Origin: LSCE01 sp050485425
Lineage (GTDB): Bacteria > Pseudomonadota > Gammaproteobacteria > Nitrococcales > Aquisalimonadaceae
NCBI GenBank assembly: GCA_050485425.1
Contig: JBJHBJ010000018.1
Location: 1-64,000 of the forward strand
Length of the DNA stretch: 64,000 nucleotides
Direction: 5' to 3'
A program made the translations under genes and the position numbers. Below the pieces are notes generated by a model, which worked only from the letters and a program-made list of their open reading frames with translations, did not search any database and had not been told where the DNA came from. Below, one piece after another: positions 41,683 to 50,862 of the stretch (positions are counted from its first letter, which is position 1; each line of letters opens with the position of its first letter).

Positions 41683-42990
41683 CTAGACCGGCTCCCAGCG
41701 CAGCTCCAGGCCGACATCGCCCGCCTCCACGGCGTAGCCTTCGCAGATGCAGATTCCGGGAATCGCCACGATGTCGTTACCGTCCCGCAGTAACGGCCAG
41801 TGCTCGCGCTGCCAGGGTGGAATCCCTGCCTCCTGCAGCAGCTTCTTCACCTGCCGTTCGCCCCGCCCAGCCGGCCGGCAGCGCTCGCCGTGGCGCCGGG
41901 GGGCCAGTTCCAGGCCGGCATTCACCAGTTCGGGATCCAGGCCGCCATCGGCCTCCTGTGCATGCAGCACGCCGGCGTCCAGCAACTGCAACGGCTCGCC
42001 GTCCCACGGCACCGGCAGCGTCCAGGGCGGCGGATCACTGCCCTCGTCAGCATAAAGCAGGCCGCGATAGCGGCGCAGCCGGCCGCCGGACCAGAGCATC
42101 TCCGGCTGCCGGTCGGCCGCCGCCTGGAGCAGATCGTGCAGGCCCTGCTGCAGGCGGTGACGCGGCGGCATCGGCAGATCCAGCCGGCGCAGCCAGGCTC
42201 GGATCAGGTTCCGGACCCGGGCATCCGGCAGGTCGCGCAGCAGCTCGCAGGCCACGGTCGCACCACGGCCCAGCCCGTCCGCCACCGCAAGTTCCTCCAG
42301 CAAGCGCCGGCTTTCCCTGGCCTGCCCTGCCAGTTGCGCCAGGGTCAGGTCGGTGCCGGGCCAGCGCTGGCGCAGCAGCGGCATGACACGGTGACGGAGA
42401 AAATTGCGGTCGTGGGCCAGATCCGCATTGGCGGGGTCATCCAGCCAGTCGAGGCGGTGGGCGTCGGCATAGGACAGAATGGCGTCGCGGGAAATGCCCA
42501 GCAGCGGGCGGGCGAGCATGGCGGCGCCCAGGGGACGGCACGGCAGCATGGCGGCCAGCCCGTCGATCCCCGCCCCGCGCAGGGCGCGCAACAACAGGGT
42601 TTCCACCTGGTCATCGCGATGATGCGCGGTCAGCAGCAGTTCGCCCGCGCCCAGATGGGTTTCCATCACCGCGTAGCGGGCCTGGCGTGCCTGTGCTTCC
42701 ACGCTAGGGCCGGAAGACACGTCGACGGCAAGCACCTGGAGCGGCACACCCAGATCGGCGCAGACGTCGCTGCAGTGATCGGCCCAGGAACCGGCGTCGG
42801 GATGGAGGCCGTGGTTCACGTGCAGGGCCCGCAGCGGTGCGGGCAGACTGTCCGGCTGGCCGGCCAGCAGATGCAACAGCACGTGTGAATCCACGCCACC
42901 GCTGAACGCCACCACCAGCCCGCGCACGCCCCGTTGACGCCCGAGCCAGTCCGCCACGGCCTGGAATTCGAGCTCCCGGGGCAGCGTCAT
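41683..42990 (-). CDS. tilS: tRNA(Ile)-lysidine synthase
   Basis: Modifies C34 of tRNA-Ile(CAU) to lysidine so that it reads AUA. The 435-residue protein has the PP-loop SGGVDS at 30-35, the AHHRDDQVET motif of the ATPase domain, a central helical domain, and the C-terminal TilS domain (RRHGERCRPAGRGERQVKKLLQEAGIPPW). It starts four bases after accA. Confidence 0.95.
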   Translation of the reverse strand: MTLPRELEFQAVADWLGRQRGVRGLVVAFSGGVDSHVLLHLLAGQPDSLPAPLRALHVNHGLHPDAGSWADHCSDVCADLGVPLQVLAVDVSSGPSVEAQARQARYAVMETHLGAGELLLTAHHRDDQVETLLLRALRGAGIDGLAAMLPCRPLGAAMLARPLLGISRDAILSYADAHRLDWLDDPANADLAHDRNFLRHRVMPLLRQRWPGTDLTLAQLAGQARESRRLLEELAVADGLGRGATVACELLRDLPDARVRNLIRAWLRRLDLPMPPRHRLQQGLHDLLQAAADRQPEMLWSGGRLRRYRGLLYADEGSDPPPWTLPVPWDGEPLQLLDAGVLHAQEADGGLDPELVNAGLELAPRRHGERCRPAGRGERQVKKLLQEAGIPPWQREHWPLLRDGNDIVAIPGICICEGYAVEAGDVGLELRWEPV

Positions 42991-42994
42991 CGCC

Positions 42995-43951
42995 CTACTC
43001 CTTGAAGTTGCCGTGCCGCATCAGCCGCTGGTAACGCTCCTCCAGCAACTGCTCGGTCCCCAGCACTTCCAGTTCGGAGAGCTGTTCCAGGAAGCGGGCT
43101 TTCAGCGTCGCGGCCATGACCTTCGGGTCGCGGTGAGCGCCACCCAGCGGCTCCTCAACCACGATATCGATCAGGTTCAGCTCCTTCAGGCGTCTGGCCG
43201 TGATGCCCATGGCCTCGGCCGCGTCCTGGGCCCGTTCGGCGCTCTTCCACAGGATGGAGGCACAGCCCTCCGGGGAGATGACCGCATAGGTGCTGTAGCT
43301 CAGCATCATGACCCGGTCACCAACGCCGATGGCCAGCGCCCCGCCGGAACCGCCCTCGCCAATCACGGTGCAGATCATGGGCACACGCAATCCGGCCATT
43401 TCCTGCAGGTTGCGGGCAATGGCCTCGCTTTGCCCGCGCTCCTCGGCACCGACACCGGGATAGGCACCGGGGGTGTCGATGAAGGTGAAGATGGGAAGCT
43501 GGAAACGCTCGGCCATCTGCATCAGACGCAGCGCCTTGCGGTATCCTTCCGGCCGGGGCATGCCGAAATTGCGGCGGATCTTTTCCTTGGTGTCACGCCC
43601 CTTCTGGTGACCGATCAGCATGACCGGCTTACCGTCCAGCCGGGCGACACCGCCAACGATGGCAGGATCATCGGCAAAGGCGCGATCGCCGTGAAGCTCC
43701 TCGAATTCGGTGAAGATTTCCTTCACGTAATCCAGCGTATAGGGCCGCTGCGGGTGGCGTGCCAGTTGTGCGATCTGCCAGGAACTCAGATTCGAGAAGA
43801 TCTGCTCGGTGAGCGTTACGCTCTTCGCCTTCAGACGGCGGATCTCCTCGCTGATATTGAGTTCGTTGTCGTCTCCGACATAACGGAGTTCGTCAATCTT
43901 CGCTTCCAGTTCGGCAATGGGACGTTCGAATTCGAGAAAATTCAGATTCAT
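42995..43951 (-). CDS. accA: Acetyl-CoA carboxylase carboxyltransferase subunit alpha
   Basis: Alpha subunit of the carboxyltransferase that makes malonyl-CoA for fatty-acid synthesis. The 318-residue protein begins MNLNFLEFERPIAELEAKID as in E. coli and holds RNFGMPRPEGYRKALRLM, FIDTPGAYPG, IGEGGSGGALAI and SPEGCASILWK. The start at 43951 is at the family N-terminus. The dnaE-accA-tilS order is conserved in gammaproteobacteria. Confidence 0.96.
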   Translation of the reverse strand: MNLNFLEFERPIAELEAKIDELRYVGDDNELNISEEIRRLKAKSVTLTEQIFSNLSSWQIAQLARHPQRPYTLDYVKEIFTEFEELHGDRAFADDPAIVGGVARLDGKPVMLIGHQKGRDTKEKIRRNFGMPRPEGYRKALRLMQMAERFQLPIFTFIDTPGAYPGVGAEERGQSEAIARNLQEMAGLRVPMICTVIGEGGSGGALAIGVGDRVMMLSYSTYAVISPEGCASILWKSAERAQDAAEAMGITARRLKELNLIDIVVEEPLGGAHRDPKVMAATLKARFLEQLSELEVLGTEQLLEERYQRLMRHGNFKE

Positions 43952-44127
43952 GTCAACAGGCCCTGGCCAGTATTCTGCAGTTGCCGCCGGCTCCCCGGAC
44001 GGGGGCGGCATTATAGATCGCATCGTTGTATCGTGCGTCACCCGATCTGGCACCGATGGAGTGCCGCACTACCCTAGTCCGGTGCAGGATGGCTCGCAAG
44101 TCCGGGGCCGGTTCCCGCCCCGCCGGA

Positions 44128-47100
44128 TCAGTATTCCACCCGGACGCCCTGCTCCCCGGACAACGCGCCCAGCCGCTGGATCAGTTCGTCCGTCGGACGC
44201 ACGCGCCAGGCATCACCGAAACGCAGCACGGCGCGTGCCTGCTCGCACTCATATTCCATCCACACCGGGCAGCGGCCGTCACGGTAAGTGGCCAACGCCT
44301 GCTTGAGGTGATCCAGGGCACCGTTTTCCATCTGCCCGCTCTGCAGGCGCATGACCAGGCGCCGCGCATAGGTTTCCCGGACCTCGCCGATATCCAGCAC
44401 CTTGTCGGCGTTGATACGCCAACCATCCGAGAAATCATCGTAGCCGAGCGAGCCCTCGACCACGATCAGCTGATCCTTGTTCACCAGATGGCCGAAGCGT
44501 TTGTACGCTTCGGTAAACAGCGTGACCTCAATGCGGCCGGTGCGGTCGTCCAGCACCAGGAACGCAATCCGCCCACCGGACTGGGTGTTGCGGGTGCGCA
44601 TCGCCATGACCAATCCGGCGGCAATCACCCGCCGCTCCTTCTGCCGGCCACCGAAGCCCTCACCGCCCACCGGGCTGCCGCCGCTGATCAGTTCGTTGAT
44701 ACGGCCGCTGACGACCTTGCCAAGCTCGTGCTCGTAGCGGGCGATAGGATGGCCGGTCAGGTACAGGCCGAGGGTTTCCTTCTCCGCCTGCAACCGTTCC
44801 TCGTCATCCCATTCCGGCAACACCGGGTCTGCGGCCGCCTGATGCCCCTGGTCCTCGGCCGGCTCGGAGCCAAGGCTCAACCCGAACATGTCATCCTGGC
44901 CCATTGCACTGTTACGGGAGTGCTGTTCGGCCGCCTTGACCGCCGGCGTCACCTGGCTCATGAGCGTGGCACGATTGGCGCCCAGGCTGTCCAGGCAGCC
45001 GGCGCGGACCAGCGCCTCCAGCGTGCGGCGATTGACCTTGCGCAGATCCACCCGCCGGCAGAGATCGTAGAGATCGGCGTACGGACCATTGGCCTCGCGC
45101 TCGATGACCAGCGCATCGATGGCATTCTGGCCCACGCCCTTGACCGCGCCGATGCCGTAGACAATGGTGTGCTCGTCGGCGGCACGGAACTTGTAGCCGG
45201 AGCGGTTGACGTCGGGCGGGAGCACGGTCAGTCCCATGTCCCGGCACTCCTCGATCAGGGTCACCACCTTGTCGGTGGAATCCATGTCCGAGGACAGCAC
45301 GGCGGCCATGAACGGCGCCGGGTAATGCGCCTTGAGCCAGGCGGTCTGGTAGGACAGCAGCGCATAGGCAGCCGAGTGCGACTTGTTGAAGCCGTAGCCG
45401 GCGAACTTCTCCATCAGATCGAAGATGCCGGTGGCGTGCTGTTCGCTGAGGCCGTTGGCGGTGGCGCCCTGGAGGAAGATCTCCCGCTGCTTGGCCATTT
45501 CCTCCGGCTTCTTCTTGCCCATGGCGCGCCGCAGCAGGTCGGCGCCGCCGAGGGAATAACCCGCCAGCACCTGGGCGATACGCTGCACCTGCTCCTGGTA
45601 CAGGATGACACCGTAGGTGGGTTTCAGCACCGGCTCCAGGTCCGGGTGGTGCAGTTCCGGCGTCGGATAGGCCACCTTGGCGTGGCCGTGCTTGCGGGCG
45701 ATGAAGTCGTCCACCATACCGGACTGCAGCGGACCCGGCCGGAACAACGCGACCAGGGCGACGATGTCCTCGAAACTGTCGGGTTGCAGCCGCTTGATCA
45801 GGTCCTTCATGCCGCGGGATTCCAACTGGAACACGGCCGTGGTGGCACAGCGCTTGAGCAGGTCGAAACTGGCCCGGTCGTCCAGCGGGATGGATTCGAT
45901 GTGCAGGGGGTCTTCGCCCCGTTCCTGCCGGATCAGGTTCACCGCCTTGACGGTCCAGTCGATGATGGTGAGCGTACGCAGGCCGAGGAAGTCGAACTTC
46001 ACCAGGCCGACAGCTTCCACGTCGTCCTTGTCGTACTGCGTCGCCAGCGAGGCGCCGCCCGGTTCGCAGTAAAGCGGCGAGAAGTCGGTCAGGTCGGAGG
46101 GTGAGATCACGACGCCGCCCGCATGCTTGCCGACATTCCGCGCCACGCCCTCCAGCTTCATCGCCAGATCCAGCAGCGTGGAGATTTCCTCGTCGGTGTC
46201 GTACTGCTCCTTGAGCTCCGGCTCCTGCTCCAGCGCCTTGTCCAGCGTCATGCCGATCTCGAACGGGATCAGCTTGGCGATGCGGTCCACCATGCCGTAG
46301 GGGTGACCCAGCACGCGGCCCACGTCGCGTACCACGGCGCGCGCCGCCATGGTGCCGTGGGTGGCGATCTGGGAGACCTTCTCGCGGCCGTATTTCTGCG
46401 CCACGTAGTCGATCACGCGGTCGCGGCCCTCCATGCAGAAGTCGACGTCGAAGTCCGGCATGGAGACACGTTCGGGGTTGAGGAAACGCTCGAACAGCAG
46501 ATCGTAGCGCAGCGGATCCAGATCGGTGATCTTCAACGCATAGGCGACCAGCGAACCGGCCCCGGAACCGCGCCCCGGCCCCACCGGGATGTCGTTGTCC
46601 TTGGCCCACTGGATGAAGTCGGCCACGATCAGGAAGTAGCCGGGGAAACCCATCTGGATGATCACGTCCAGTTCCCGCTGCAGCCGCTCGTCGTAGACCT
46701 TGCGCCGCTCCGCGTGATCCGGCACCTGCGGGTCGAGCAGCACCTGCAACCGCTCTTCCAGCCCGCGCCAGGATTCCTGGCACAGATACTCGTCGATGGT
46801 CAGCCCTTCGGGTATCGGGAAATCCGGCAGGAAATTCTCGCCCAGGGTGATGTCCAGGTTGCAGCGCCGAGCAATGGCGACGGTGTTGTCGATAGCCTCG
46901 GGGATATCGTCGAACAGCGCGGCCATCTCCCCGGGTGTTCGCAGGTACTGTTCCTCGCTGAACTCGCGCGGGCGGCGGGCGTCGTCCAGCGTACGGCCCT
47001 GGTGGATACACACACGGGCCTCGTGCGCCTCGAAATCCTCCGCCTTCACGAAGCGCACGGCATTGGTGGCCACCACCGGCACATCACGCTCCTGGGCCAG

Positions 47101-47658
47101 TGCCACGGCGGCGTGCAGATGGTCTTCATCCCCTGGCCGCCCGCAGCGCTGGAGCTCCAGGTAGTAGCTGTCCGGGAACAGACCCCGCCACCAGTCCAGC
47201 TTGCGCCTCGCCAACGCCACGTCCCCGTTCAGCAGAGCCTTGCCGACATCGCCGTCCTTGCCGCCGGAGAGCACGATCAGGCCCTGGTGATCGGCCTCGA
47301 TCCAATCCCGGGAAACCACCGGATAGTCGCCCTTCTGGCCGTGGAGGTAGCTGCTGGAGATCAGCCGGGTGAGCGTGGTATAGCCCCCCCGGTTGCAGAC
47401 CAGCGCGGTCACCCGCGACCGCCCCTCGGGCGCGTCGTCGTCCTCCACCCACAGGTCCGCGCCCACCAGCGGCTTGATGCCGGCCCCGAGACAGGCCTTG
47501 AAGAACTTCACCATGCCGAACAGATTGCCCTGGTCGGTAATGGCCACCGCCGGCATGCCTGCCGCGGAGGCAGCAGCCACCAGCGGCTTGATACGGACGA
47601 TGCCGTCCACCAGGGAATATTCGGTGTGCAGGTTCAGATGTACGAAGGTCTTGGGCAT
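44128..47658 (-). CDS. dnaE: DNA polymerase III subunit alpha
   Basis: Replicative polymerase catalytic subunit. At 1176 residues it is the usual size. The N-terminal PHP domain starts FVHLNLHTEYSLVDG. The polymerase palm carries D402 and D404 in PDFDVDF, matching the E. coli catalytic pair. The PGRGSGAGSLVAYAL fingers region, a helix-hairpin-helix segment, and the C-terminal OB fold (GRIAFLVLDDRTGRIEVTLF) follow. It is the first gene of the minus-strand run and diverges from the lpxA2-gnnA-gnnB cluster. Confidence 0.97.
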   Translation of the reverse strand: MPKTFVHLNLHTEYSLVDGIVRIKPLVAAASAAGMPAVAITDQGNLFGMVKFFKACLGAGIKPLVGADLWVEDDDAPEGRSRVTALVCNRGGYTTLTRLISSSYLHGQKGDYPVVSRDWIEADHQGLIVLSGGKDGDVGKALLNGDVALARRKLDWWRGLFPDSYYLELQRCGRPGDEDHLHAAVALAQERDVPVVATNAVRFVKAEDFEAHEARVCIHQGRTLDDARRPREFSEEQYLRTPGEMAALFDDIPEAIDNTVAIARRCNLDITLGENFLPDFPIPEGLTIDEYLCQESWRGLEERLQVLLDPQVPDHAERRKVYDERLQRELDVIIQMGFPGYFLIVADFIQWAKDNDIPVGPGRGSGAGSLVAYALKITDLDPLRYDLLFERFLNPERVSMPDFDVDFCMEGRDRVIDYVAQKYGREKVSQIATHGTMAARAVVRDVGRVLGHPYGMVDRIAKLIPFEIGMTLDKALEQEPELKEQYDTDEEISTLLDLAMKLEGVARNVGKHAGGVVISPSDLTDFSPLYCEPGGASLATQYDKDDVEAVGLVKFDFLGLRTLTIIDWTVKAVNLIRQERGEDPLHIESIPLDDRASFDLLKRCATTAVFQLESRGMKDLIKRLQPDSFEDIVALVALFRPGPLQSGMVDDFIARKHGHAKVAYPTPELHHPDLEPVLKPTYGVILYQEQVQRIAQVLAGYSLGGADLLRRAMGKKKPEEMAKQREIFLQGATANGLSEQHATGIFDLMEKFAGYGFNKSHSAAYALLSYQTAWLKAHYPAPFMAAVLSSDMDSTDKVVTLIEECRDMGLTVLPPDVNRSGYKFRAADEHTIVYGIGAVKGVGQNAIDALVIEREANGPYADLYDLCRRVDLRKVNRRTLEALVRAGCLDSLGANRATLMSQVTPAVKAAEQHSRNSAMGQDDMFGLSLGSEPAEDQGHQAAADPVLPEWDDEERLQAEKETLGLYLTGHPIARYEHELGKVVSGRINELISGGSPVGGEGFGGRQKERRVIAAGLVMAMRTRNTQSGGRIAFLVLDDRTGRIEVTLFTEAYKRFGHLVNKDQLIVVEGSLGYDDFSDGWRINADKVLDIGEVRETYARRLVMRLQSGQMENGALDHLKQALATYRDGRCPVWMEYECEQARAVLRFGDAWRVRPTDELIQRLGALSGEQGVRVEY

Positions 47659-47753
47659 GCTCGACTTCGGCTCGGCCTTGCTTCATCCTTGCCGGCGGTC
47701 CGGGAAACTTCGGCCGGGCGGCCGGCACGGCGGTTTCCTTCTCAGGCAGGCGC

Positions 47754-47783
47754 CTGAACCGGGCGAAATTGAACGTGTATTAT
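47754..47783 (+). promoter_or_regulatory. Candidate promoter of the lpxA2-gnnA-gnnB cluster
   Basis: TATTAT at 47778-47783 is a good -10 box. A weak -35, CTGAAC, lies 18 bases upstream at 47754-47759. Transcription would begin near 47790, which supports the lpxA2 start at 47860 over the upstream in-frame ATG at 47782. Confidence 0.35.
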
Positions 47784-47859
47784 GAACACTCCGCGGCAAG
47801 ACAGAAACCGCGGGACGGAACGGATTTTCGTTGAATCACGCAAGCACCTGGATTTCCTG

Positions 47860-48636
47860 ATGATTCACTCCACCGCCAGCATTGACCCGGGAGCCCTGCT
47901 GGGCGAGAACGTCAGCGTCGGCGCCTTCGCCTGCATCGGACCCGGGGTGGAAATCGGCGACGGTTGCCGGATTGGCCACCACGCCGTGATCCAGGGACCG
48001 ACCCGGTTGGGCGCGCACAACCAGATCAGCCCGCATGCAGTGCTCGGCGAACCGCCCCAGGATCTGAGCTACAAGGGCGAACCGACCCGGCTTGAGATCG
48101 GTGAACGCAACATCATCCGGGAATTCGTCACCATTCATCGCGCCAGCACCAAGGAAGACCACGTCACCCTGGTGGGCAACGACAACATGTTCATGGCTTA
48201 CAGCCACATCGGTCACGACTGCCGTGTGGGCAATCACGTGACCATGGCCAATGCCGCCACGCTGGCAGGCCACGTCACGGTGGAGGACTACGTGATCATT
48301 GCCGGGCTTTGCGCCATCCACCAGTTCGCACGCATCGGCGCCTACGCCATGCTCGGAGGGGGCACGATGGCGCCGATGGACATCCCGCCCTATGCCATGG
48401 CTTCGGGCAACCACGCGAAACTGTACGGCCTGAACAGGCGTGGGCTGCAGCGCAACGGCTTCTCCAGGGACGATATCCAGCAGGTTCGGCAGGCCTACCG
48501 GTTGCTGTTCAACTCCGGCCTGCGGCTTGAGCAGGCGCTGGAGGAGATCCACGCCAACGAGGCGCTGCGTGCGTCGAAGGCCGTGGACCACCTGGTCCGG
48601 TTCATCCGCCAGAGCAAGCGAGGCATTACCCGATGA
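47860..48636 (+). CDS. lpxA: Second LpxA: UDP-sugar acyltransferase of the GnnA/GnnB pathway
   Basis: A 258-residue left-handed beta-helix acyltransferase, clearly LpxA and not LpxD by length and by the C-terminal helical part (YGLNRRGLQRNGFSRDDIQQVRQAY). The catalytic His aligns with H119 in SHIGHDCRVG (E. coli H125). It differs from the standard lpxA copy at 52654-53424 along its whole length; for example VTIHRASTKEDH replaces the usual HRGT region. Because gnnA and gnnB follow directly, it is probably the acyltransferase that N-acylates UDP-GlcNAc3N in place of, or besides, O-acylating UDP-GlcNAc. ATG 47860 begins the conserved MIHSTASIDP; the frame is open back to 47782. Confidence 0.85.
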   Translation: MIHSTASIDPGALLGENVSVGAFACIGPGVEIGDGCRIGHHAVIQGPTRLGAHNQISPHAVLGEPPQDLSYKGEPTRLEIGERNIIREFVTIHRASTKEDHVTLVGNDNMFMAYSHIGHDCRVGNHVTMANAATLAGHVTVEDYVIIAGLCAIHQFARIGAYAMLGGGTMAPMDIPPYAMASGNHAKLYGLNRRGLQRNGFSRDDIQQVRQAYRLLFNSGLRLEQALEEIHANEALRASKAVDHLVRFIRQSKRGITR

Positions 48637-49592
48637 AAGCGCTCCGTACCGCCGTGGTGGGCACCGGCTACCTGGGGCGCTTTCATGCCCAGAAGTACGC
48701 GGCTCTCCCCGAGTCGGAACTGGTGGCCGTGGTGGACACCGACCGCGAGCGGGCGGAGACGGTGGCGACCGAGGTGGGCTGCCGGGCGCTGACCGATTAC
48801 CGTGAGCTGGCCGGCTTGGTGGACGCGGTCAGCATCGTCGTGCCCACCCAGTCGCACCACAAGCTGGCCTCGGATCTGCTCCGGCAGGGCATCCACGTGC
48901 TGGTGGAGAAACCCGTCACCGTGACGCTGGATGAGGCCGACGACCTGATACGGCTGGCTGCGGAACGGGATCTGCGGCTGCAGGTAGGTCATCTGGAGCG
49001 ATTCAATCCGGCCGTGCAGGCCATGGTGGGCATGGTTCAGACGCCGATGTTCATCGAATCCCACAGACTGGCACCGTTCAACCCCCGGGGTGCCGATGTC
49101 AGCGTGGTGCTGGACCTGATGATCCACGACATCGACATCATCCTGAACCTGGTCGGCCAGCCGCTGGCGCGCATCGACGCGAACGGCGTGCCCGTGATCT
49201 CCGGGGATATCGACATTGCCAACGCCCGCCTGCAGTTCGAGAACGGCTGCGTGGCAAACGTCACCGCCAGCCGGGTCAGCCAGAAGAGCGAACGCAAGAT
49301 GCGGCTGTTCCAGCCGAACGCCTACATGGCGCTGGACTTCCAGAGCCGCAGCCTGGATGTTCGCCGCAAGGCGGCAGAGACGCCGGCATCGGGCATCCCG
49401 GAGATTCTCAGCGAACAGCAGGCGTTCGAAAGCGGCGATGCCATCATGAGCGAGATCCGCGCGTTTCTGGACAGTATCCGCGACGGCAGCCGACCGATCG
49501 TCAGCGGCGAGGACGGGCGGCAGGCGCTGGCCACCGCCATCGAGATCACTCGGCAGCTTAATGCCCACCCCCTGCCGGGGCAGGTCTACTAA
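48633..49592 (+). CDS. gnnA: GnnA-like UDP-GlcNAc 3-dehydrogenase (Gfo/Idh/MocA family)
   Basis: A 319-residue NAD-dependent sugar dehydrogenase. The Rossmann loop GTGYLGRFHAQKY is near the start, with the EKP motif (HVLVEKPVTVTLDEA) and the catalytic-region segments VGHLERFNP and DLMIHDIDIILNL typical of the family. In Acidithiobacillus, GnnA oxidises the 3-hydroxyl of UDP-GlcNAc so that GnnB can aminate it. The ATGA overlap with the second lpxA and the downstream DegT aminotransferase match that gene set. The substrate is inferred from context; other MocA-family enzymes act on different sugars. Confidence 0.78.
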   Translation: MKALRTAVVGTGYLGRFHAQKYAALPESELVAVVDTDRERAETVATEVGCRALTDYRELAGLVDAVSIVVPTQSHHKLASDLLRQGIHVLVEKPVTVTLDEADDLIRLAAERDLRLQVGHLERFNPAVQAMVGMVQTPMFIESHRLAPFNPRGADVSVVLDLMIHDIDIILNLVGQPLARIDANGVPVISGDIDIANARLQFENGCVANVTASRVSQKSERKMRLFQPNAYMALDFQSRSLDVRRKAAETPASGIPEILSEQQAFESGDAIMSEIRAFLDSIRDGSRPIVSGEDGRQALATAIEITRQLNAHPLPGQVY

Positions 49593-49610
49593 CCTTCGTG
49601 CGGCTGGTCA

Positions 49611-49684
49611 GCGGTTCTGCGCTCGCTTGCCGTATGACCACACCCGTGCTCGCGTGCCCGGCCGACAAGCCGCACCACGGCGCC
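49611..49684. repeat. Diverged fragment of the 41.4-kb repeat family
   Basis: This stretch (TGCGCTCGCTTGCCGT, ATGACCA, CGACAAGCCGC in order) aligns with 41424-41500 inside the tilS-pyrG repeat element, in the same orientation, at what I estimate by eye as around 70 percent. It sits in the 141-base gap between gnnA and gnnB and explains why these genes are not tightly coupled. Confidence 0.5.
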
Positions 49685-49733
49685 GGGACAGGGCAATGCT
49701 ACCGAGAATATCCGTAAGAGAGGACAGCGAACG

Positions 49734-50837
49734 ATGATTCCCATGGTGGACCTGAAGGCCCAGTACGCCGATCTGCGCGAGGAAATCGAACAGGGGTTCG
49801 GCGAAGTGCTGGACTCGGCACAATTCATCCTGGGGCCCAACGTGCAGGCGCTGGAAGCGGAAGTGGCCGACTATCTCTGCGTGCCGCACGCGGTCTCCTG
49901 CGCCTCCGGCACCGACGCACTGCACCTGGCGCTGCTGGCCGCCGGCATCGGCGCCGGCGACGAGGTCATCACCACGTCATTCACCTTCATCGCCACCGCA
50001 GAGGCGATCCGCTACGTGGGCGCCAGGCCTGTGTTCGTGGATATCGAGCCGCACAGCTTCAATCTCGACCTGGGCCAGGTGGAAAGCGCGATCACCGAAC
50101 GCACGCGGGCGATTCTGCCGGTGCACCTGTTCGGTCAGCCCGTGGACATGCCGGAGATGCAACGCATTGCCTCCGATCACGGCCTGATGATCATCGAGGA
50201 TTGCGCACAGTCGTTCGGCGCCAGCCGTGGCGACATCATGACCGGAGGTTTCGGTATTGCCGGCTGCTTCAGCTTTTTCCCCAGCAAGAATCTGGGCGGC
50301 TACGGCGACGGTGGCCTGGTGACCACGGGCTCCCAGAGCATGGCCGACGAGATGCGCGTACTGCGCAATCACGGCAGCCGCGAGCGCTACCACCATCACG
50401 TCATCGGCTACAACAGCCGGCTGGACGAAATCCAGGCCATGATCATCCGGGCCAAACTGAAGCGGATTACCGGCTACAACGATCGTCGCCGGCAGGTGGC
50501 GCACGCCTACAGCGAACGACTGGCCGGCCTGCCGGGCCTGCGTACGCCGTGGGAGGATCCCGAGGGCCATCACGTGTACCACCAGTACACCTTGCTGGTG
50601 GACGAGCGCGAGCGGCTCATGGAGGCACTGAAACAGGCCGGCGTGGCCAGCGCCATCTACTACCCCATTCCGCTGCACCGGCAGGACGTGTTCCGGGAGG
50701 AATACGCCAACGTGACGCTGCCGGTGACCGAAGACACGGCAAGCCGCTGCCTGTCCCTGCCGATCTACCCGGAGTTGACGGATGAACAGATCGGCACCGT
50801 CACCGAGGCCGTGATCGGCGCCCTCAAGACGCGCTGA
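49734..50837 (+). CDS. gnnB: GnnB-like PLP aminotransferase (DegT/DnrJ/EryC1 family)
   Basis: A 367-residue sugar aminotransferase. It starts MIPMVDLKAQYADL with AGAGGA ahead, and shows the family's CASGTDALHLAL, ITTSFTFIATAEAI, VHLFGQPVDM, EDCAQSFGA and the PLP lysine K185 in FFPSKNLGGYGDGG. In the GlcN3N pathway GnnB transfers an amino group from glutamate to the 3-keto sugar to give UDP-GlcNAc3N. Position after gnnA and the second lpxA supports this. Enzymes of the same family make other 3- or 4-amino sugars, so specificity needs testing. Convergent with rnhB. Confidence 0.78.
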   Translation: MIPMVDLKAQYADLREEIEQGFGEVLDSAQFILGPNVQALEAEVADYLCVPHAVSCASGTDALHLALLAAGIGAGDEVITTSFTFIATAEAIRYVGARPVFVDIEPHSFNLDLGQVESAITERTRAILPVHLFGQPVDMPEMQRIASDHGLMIIEDCAQSFGASRGDIMTGGFGIAGCFSFFPSKNLGGYGDGGLVTTGSQSMADEMRVLRNHGSRERYHHHVIGYNSRLDEIQAMIIRAKLKRITGYNDRRRQVAHAYSERLAGLPGLRTPWEDPEGHHVYHQYTLLVDERERLMEALKQAGVASAIYYPIPLHRQDVFREEYANVTLPVTEDTASRCLSLPIYPELTDEQIGTVTEAVIGALKTR

Positions 50838-50862
50838 GACCACGGGGGCCCACCTGGCCGGG

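Noticed and set aside
41135..41717. Open frames on both strands between tilS and pyrG
   Set aside because: They translate the inverted repeats themselves, have no ribosome binding site in place and no domain; treated as repeat DNA.
44026..46104. A 692-codon open frame antisense to dnaE
   Set aside because: dnaE is full length with its catalytic aspartates; the opposite frame shows no domain.
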